A DNA stretch of 5,400 nt from an uncultured Rikenellaceae bacterium. Lineage in GTDB: Bacteria > Bacteroidota > Bacteroidia > Bacteroidales > Rikenellaceae. Position 1 is the stretch's first letter, and each line of letters opens with the position of its first letter. The notes under the pieces were generated by a model that ran no database searches, was not told the DNA's origin, and saw nothing but the letters and a program-made list of their open reading frames with translations. Shown one piece after another: positions 5,306 to 5,400 of the stretch. The position numbers and the translations under genes were made by a program. The stretch is from the NCBI GenBank assembly GCA_947054185.1, contig CAMRVW010000128.1:1-5400 (forward strand), given 5' to 3'.

Positions 5306-5400
5306 ATGACCGCTTCGCGGAAAGGGGCTGGGAGACAGAGCGGCAAACAAAAGTGGGGCAGTACCGGCAAAATATAAACGGACGTGCTCGCAACATTTGT
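5267..5400 (-). repeat. 3'-end composite repeat element, copy 3 (diverged, runs off window)
   Basis: Read on the minus strand from 5400, three degraded units appear, with TGCGAGCACGTCC, TTTTGCCGGTACTGCC and TTTGCCGCTCTGTC. Then comes a core containing GCGGTCATGGCCC, then a tail GTTTTGACATACTTTAGGCAC. This lines up base by base with the core and tail of copy 2 (GGGGTCACGGACCCC, GTTTTGAGATTTTTGAGGAAC), with many substitutions. 5344-5362 is also a near-exact inverted match of 5098-5117. The copy faces copy 2. By analogy a minus-strand gene should end just right of 5400. The remainder of 5012-5400 has no supportable gene. Confidence 0.6.

Overview
The window looks chromosomal and comes from a moderately GC-rich member of the Bacteroidales. 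Evidence: an L34 and a YebC of Bacteroidetes type, a TonB-dependent receptor, no Shine-Dalgarno sequences, two promoters of the Bacteroidetes form TTTG-N20-TAnnTTTG, and heavy use of ATA for isoleucine. Muribaculaceae is my best guess at family level, but that is inference and not shown directly. All four genes are housekeeping or transport genes. I see no phage, transposase, CRISPR, tRNA or rRNA.

Layout, left to right. 29-161 is a repeat element lying just 3' of the first gene. 155-2164 (minus strand) encodes a TonB-dependent outer-membrane receptor with signal peptide, plug and barrel. A 101-bp divergent intergenic region carries a small dyad. 2266-3846 (plus) is nadB, L-aspartate oxidase, with all its substrate-binding residues. 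A likely terminator (3911-3954) runs directly into the yebC promoter (3952-3983), and a short leader hairpin precedes yebC (4037-4765), a YebC/TACO1-family regulator. rpmH (4856-5011, ribosomal protein L34, 51 aa) has its own promoter and a strong terminator. 5012-5400 has no gene. It holds a second copy of the repeat element, a 60-nt AT-rich hairpin with a T tract, and a third, diverged copy in the opposite orientation.

The genes do not form one pathway. nadB starts de novo NAD synthesis, while yebC and rpmH both belong to translation or gene expression. They appear to be separate transcription units, since promoters or terminators lie between them.

The most unusual content is the repeat family. 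Each copy appears to have three degenerate units of about 22 nt ending in (A)CTGCC, then a GC-rich hairpin core, then a conserved GTTTTGA...GAGGAACAA-like tail. Copies 1 and 2 lie directly after the 3' end of a gene, in the same orientation relative to that gene. Copy 3 faces copy 2 across the AT-rich hairpin, which predicts a minus-strand gene ending just beyond the right edge. I do not recognise this family by name.
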